Shown: positions 6,309 to 8,489 of the stretch, piece by piece
Layout: each line of letters begins with the position of its first letter
Numbering within the stretch: position 1 is the stretch's first letter
Source of the DNA: an uncultured Eubacteriales bacterium
Lineage (GTDB): Bacteria > Bacillota > Clostridia > Christensenellales > CAG-138
Direction: 5' to 3'
Length of the DNA stretch: 8,489 nt
Assembly (NCBI GenBank): GCA_902768995.1
Contig: CACXNN010000052.1
Span: forward strand, 1-8,489
The notes under the pieces: generated by a model
Database searches by the model: none
What the model was told of the DNA's origin: nothing
Seen by the model: the letters and a program-made list of their open reading frames with translations, nothing else
Position numbers and translations under genes: made by a program

Positions 6309-7406
6309 ATGAAAAAAGTCAATTGGATGGTCGTACTGTCCGGCGTGGCGGTGGGTATCGCCGCCCTGGCCCTGAGCGCGCTGGGGAACCCAGCGAACAT
6401 GGGCTTCTGTATCGCCTGTTTCGAGCGGGATATCGCCGGTACGCTGGGGCTTCATTCCGCCGCGGTGGTCCAGTATATGCGGCCGGAGATCATCGGCCTC
6501 GTCCTGGGCGCCATGGTCATGGCCCTGGTGAAGGGGGAGTTCCGCGCCAAGGGCGGCTCCTCGCCCGCGACCCGATTCCTGTTGGGCGCCCTCGTCATGA
6601 TCGGGGCCCTGGTGTTCCTGGGCTGCCCCCTTCGTATGATGCTCCGTTTGGGCGGCGGCGACTTGAACGCGCTGGTGGCCCTGCTGGGGTTCGCCCTGGG
6701 CATCTTCGTGGGGACCCTGTTCCTGAAGCGGGGCTTTACCCTGAAGCGCAGCTACACCATGGGCACGGCGGAGGGGGCGGTGCTACCCGTGCTGCTGATC
6801 GTCGCCGGCGTCGCGTTTTTGCTGTTCCCGGCCCTGTTCAAGGTCAGCGAAAATGGGCCCGGCTCCATGCATGCACCGTTTATCGTCGCCCTGCTGATCG
6901 CCATGGCGGTGGGCGCCTTCGCCCAGCGTTCGCGCCTCTGCATGGTAGGCGGCCTGCGTGACGCCATGATGTTCAAGGACTTCAAGCTCCTCTATGGGTT
7001 CGTTGCCATCCTGATCGTCACCATCGTCGGGAAGCTGGCCCTGGGCGGTCTGAAGATGGGCAACCTGACGCCGTTCAAGCTGGGCTTTGCCGAGCAGCCC
7101 GTGGCCCACAGCGCTCACGTGTGGAACTTCCTGGGCATGGCCCTGGCAGGCTGGGGTTCCGTGCTCCTGGGCGGCTGCCCCCTCCGCCAGCTGATCCTGG
7201 CCGGCGAGGGCAACGGCGATTCCGCGGTGGCGGTGTTCGGCATGATCGCTGGGGCGGCCATCTCCCATAACTTCGGCCTGGCCGGGGCTGCCGGAAAGCC
7301 TGCTGCGGAGGCGGTCTCTCTGAACGCCAAGGTGGTGATCCTGTGCGGCTTCGTGATCCTGCTGATCATCTCCCTGTTGAACCTGCCCAAAGAAAAGAAA
7401 GCCTGA
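6309..7406 (+). CDS. yedE: YedE family putative selenium transporter
   Basis: A 365-residue, very hydrophobic multi-pass protein of the YeeE/YedE superfamily, whose members include a thiosulfate channel. It resembles the selenium-associated YedE branch (TIGR04112). Conserved Cys motifs are GFCIACFERD (32-41), LGCPLRMMLRLGGGD (104-118), RSRLCMVGGLRD (207-218) and GGCPLRQLILAGEGNGD (288-304). The two GCPLR copies and the two NPANMGFC/QRSRLC-like segments show an internal two-fold duplication. By analogy with YeeE, the cysteines would pass a thiol-reactive chalcogen compound through the membrane. Its position ahead of two small Se/S carriers and near selD argues for a selenium species, but sulfur cannot be excluded from sequence. 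It has a strong ribosome site (GGGAGG), its own candidate promoter and a LysR-type box upstream, and is probably co-transcribed with the next two genes. Confidence 0.9.
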   Translation: MKKVNWMVVLSGVAVGIAALALSALGNPANMGFCIACFERDIAGTLGLHSAAVVQYMRPEIIGLVLGAMVMALVKGEFRAKGGSSPATRFLLGALVMIGALVFLGCPLRMMLRLGGGDLNALVALLGFALGIFVGTLFLKRGFTLKRSYTMGTAEGAVLPVLLIVAGVAFLLFPALFKVSENGPGSMHAPFIVALLIAMAVGAFAQRSRLCMVGGLRDAMMFKDFKLLYGFVAILIVTIVGKLALGGLKMGNLTPFKLGFAEQPVAHSAHVWNFLGMALAGWGSVLLGGCPLRQLILAGEGNGDSAVAVFGMIAGAAISHNFGLAGAAGKPAAEAVSLNAKVVILCGFVILLIISLLNLPKEKKA

Positions 7407-7430
7407 AGATGAGAATAGGAGGGTAAAGCT

Positions 7431-7634
7431 ATGGTAGACGCGCGTGGATATTCCTGCCCCATCCCGGTGGTCATGGTGCAGAGAGCAGTTAAGGCTGAGA
7501 ATCCCGATACGGTGACGGTGCTGGTGGACGAGCAGGTGTGCGTGGAGAACGTGACTCGCTTCGCCAAGGCGTCCGGGTACTCGGTCACGGTCACCCGGGA
7601 CGGGGACGACTATCGGATGGAACTGAAGAAATGA
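7431..7634 (+). CDS. TusA family sulfurtransferase, single-domain YedF-like carrier
   Basis: A 67-residue protein consisting only of a TusA/SirA fold. VDARGYSCPIPVVM (2-15) holds the CPxP motif with Cys9, the expected persulfide/perselenide carrier residue. The segment VDEQVCVENVTRFAKASGY (32-50) resembles the N-terminal domain of the selenium protein YedF (TIGR03527) more than generic TusA. Typical YedF is about 190-200 residues with a second DsrE-like domain; here the protein stops after the first, with no sign of the second domain downstream. A second Cys (37) is present. A strong ribosome site AGGAGGG (7417-7423) lies 7 nt before the ATG, 24 nt after yedE. The stop overlaps the next start as ATGA. 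Likely a cytosolic S/Se relay protein receiving cargo from YedE. Confidence 0.88.
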   Translation: MVDARGYSCPIPVVMVQRAVKAENPDTVTVLVDEQVCVENVTRFAKASGYSVTVTRDGDDYRMELKK

Positions 7635-7873
7635 GGGACTACGTAGCCACCTTTCATACCCATCTGTCCGCGCTGTTGACCGACAGGAATCTGAAGGCTG
7701 CCGGGGTGCCATCCCGCATGATGCCCGTGCTTCGGAAGCTCAGCTCCTCCTGCGGCACCTGCGTGGTCTATTCGGCGGACGATCCGTGCCTAATGCAGAT
7801 GGACGAGGACGTGGAGGGGGTCTACGAGATCACAGGAGACGAAACCTATCGCCTCCTGTATGAAAACGAATAA
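7631..7873 (+). CDS. DUF3343 putative Se/S carrier protein
   Basis: An 80-residue protein starting at the ATG that overlaps the TusA-like stop (ATGA, 7631-7634), so translation is probably coupled. It begins MRDYVATFHTHLSALLTDRN and carries VPSRMMPVLRKLSSSCGTCVV (in two parts, 26-36 and 37-46), which matches the DUF3343 pattern of a small alpha/beta protein with a conserved Cys-Gly after a Ser-rich turn (PF11823). Cys41 and Cys44 form a CGTC pair, and Cys53 is a third. DUF3343 proteins recur beside YedE, YedF and SelD in anaerobes and are thought to carry selenium or sulfur; direct biochemistry is scarce. It ends the operon, 13 nt before a strong hairpin terminator. A longer out-of-phase reading beginning at 7538 is not needed, because the overlap start fits the family. 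Confidence 0.85.
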   Translation: MRDYVATFHTHLSALLTDRNLKAAGVPSRMMPVLRKLSSSCGTCVVYSADDPCLMQMDEDVEGVYEITGDETYRLLYENE

Positions 7874-7886
7874 ATCATCTGAACGC

Positions 7887-7926
7887 AAAAGCGACGGAGC
7901 CCATTGAGACCCCGTCGCTTTTCTTT
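7887..7926 (+). terminator. Rho-independent terminator of the yedE operon (possibly bidirectional)
   Basis: AAAAGCGACGG (7887-7897) pairs perfectly with CCGTCGCTTTT (7912-7922) around a 14-nt loop, followed by CTTTTA. It lies between the DUF3343 stop and the convergent frame-B stop of the nuclease-like gene at 7933. The A-run on the 5' arm gives a short T-run on the opposite strand, so it may also stop minus-strand transcripts. Confidence 0.88.
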
Positions 7927-7932
7927 TATAGC

Positions 7933-8489
7933 TTACAGTTCGTGTTCCTGGATTATGGCGGAGATCTCCCTGGCGATGGTCTTCAGCTCGTGATTGCTGC
8001 GGCCGCTCATCTGGTCGACCAGCTCCAGGAGCTTCCGGGCCACGGCCTTCAAGGATTCGTACAGACACCTTTGCGGCGGCCAGATCGTATTCTGTGCCGG
8101 AGAAGGGGGCGATCACTTCGGTGCCGGGGAAGGTGTCCCTGAGTAGCTGCGCGAAGGTCTCGCAGGCTGTTTCGTCCCCATGGTTCACGAAGACGGTGCC
8201 GGGACAGGCGTCGAATCCTTTGACCCAGTTGAGAAGCCCCTGCTGATCCGCGTGGCCGCTGGTGCCGTGGAGGGAGAATATCTCGGCATTGACGGCGATG
8301 CTCTCTCCGAAGAGCTTCACCTGCTTGGCCCCGTGGAGCAGGGAATGGCCCAGGGTGCCCACCGTTTGATACCCTACGAACAGGATCAGATTCTTTTCGT
8401 CCCACAGGTTGTGCTTCAAGTGGTGCCGAATGCGGCCCGCGTCGCACATGCCGCTGGCGGAGATGATGACCTTGGGCCGCGGGTCGTTG
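7933..8489 (-). pseudogene. MBL-fold/beta-CASP/RMMBL RNase-like protein, C-terminal part, with an apparent frameshift near its end
   Basis: Only the C-terminal part is in the window; the gene continues past the right edge. The frame reading in from the edge shows PKVIISASGMCDAGRIRHHL and KHNLW (beta-CASP), VGYQTVGTLGHSLL, HGTSGHADQQGLLNWV (RMMBL histidine motif), VFVNHGDE and IAPFSGTEYDLAAAKV. Such proteins resemble CPSF73-like and KH-free RNase J-like metallo-hydrolases that act on RNA. After about 8070 this frame becomes Arg/Pro/Gly-rich and would run on to a stop at 7790, crossing the terminator and the antisense of DUF3343. A frame one nucleotide over instead reads LYESLKAVARKLLELVDQ, MSGRSNHELKTIAREISA and IIQEHEL, then stops at 7933 just beyond the terminator. 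That tail looks like the helical end of this family. I therefore infer a frameshift, or a sequencing error, near the AAAGG at 8068-8072. Confidence 0.7.

Noticed and set aside
6783..7712. 309-residue minus-strand open frame
   Set aside because: It covers yedE, the TusA-like gene and part of DUF3343 in antisense, is His/Gln/Arg-rich and has no recognisable domain.
7790..7932. C-terminal extension of the nuclease-like frame past the terminator
   Set aside because: The residues are Arg/Pro-rich, antisense to DUF3343 and run through the hairpin; the alternative frame ending at 7933 looks family-like.
1..8489. CRISPR arrays, insertion sequences, tRNA or rRNA genes
   Set aside because: I saw no regularly spaced repeats, transposase motifs, terminal inverted repeats or tRNA-like cloverleaf in the few non-coding stretches.

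Overview
The window looks like a GC-rich chromosome segment from an anaerobic Firmicute of the class Clostridia (Oscillospiraceae or Christensenellales-like). This is inferred from the gene families and neighbourhoods (VTC domain plus DUF4956, a selenium-linked LysR, YedE and DUF3343) and from strong Shine-Dalgarno sites. No rRNA or marker gene is present to fix the taxon.

Left block (1-2782, all minus strand): a tightly packed operon read right to left. It encodes a VTC-domain (polyphosphate polymerase-like) protein, a DUF4956 membrane protein, a membrane-anchored NAGPA-type phosphodiester glycosidase and the start of an unrecognised multi-pass membrane protein cut by the window edge. The first three overlap by 17 and 4 nt, so they are probably co-translated for one envelope-linked job.

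Centre (2783-3034): a divergent intergenic region of about 250 nt. It holds a strong sigma-70-type promoter for selD, a weak candidate promoter for the VTC operon, TGTAAACA direct repeats and candidate LysR operators.

Right block (3035-7873): a selenium supply and trafficking locus. It contains selD (selenophosphate synthetase), a convergent class V cysteine desulfurase/selenocysteine lyase-like gene, a divergent LysR regulator, a YedE-type putative selenium transporter, a single-domain TusA/YedF-like carrier and a DUF3343 putative Se/S carrier, ending at a strong hairpin terminator. A plausible flow is selenium entry through YedE, transfer as a perselenide on the small cysteine carriers and the desulfurase, then conversion to selenophosphate by SelD. 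A near-identical 15-nt inverted repeat of LysR-box form (T-N11-A) sits at both the selD and yedE promoters and suggests that the LysR protein controls both arms. No selA, selB, selC or selenium-dependent hydroxylase gene is in view, so the end use of the selenium cannot be told from this window.

Right edge (7933-8489, minus strand): the C-terminal part of an MBL-fold/beta-CASP/RMMBL nuclease-like protein. Its last ~45 codons lie in a different frame from the rest, which suggests a frameshift or a sequence error.
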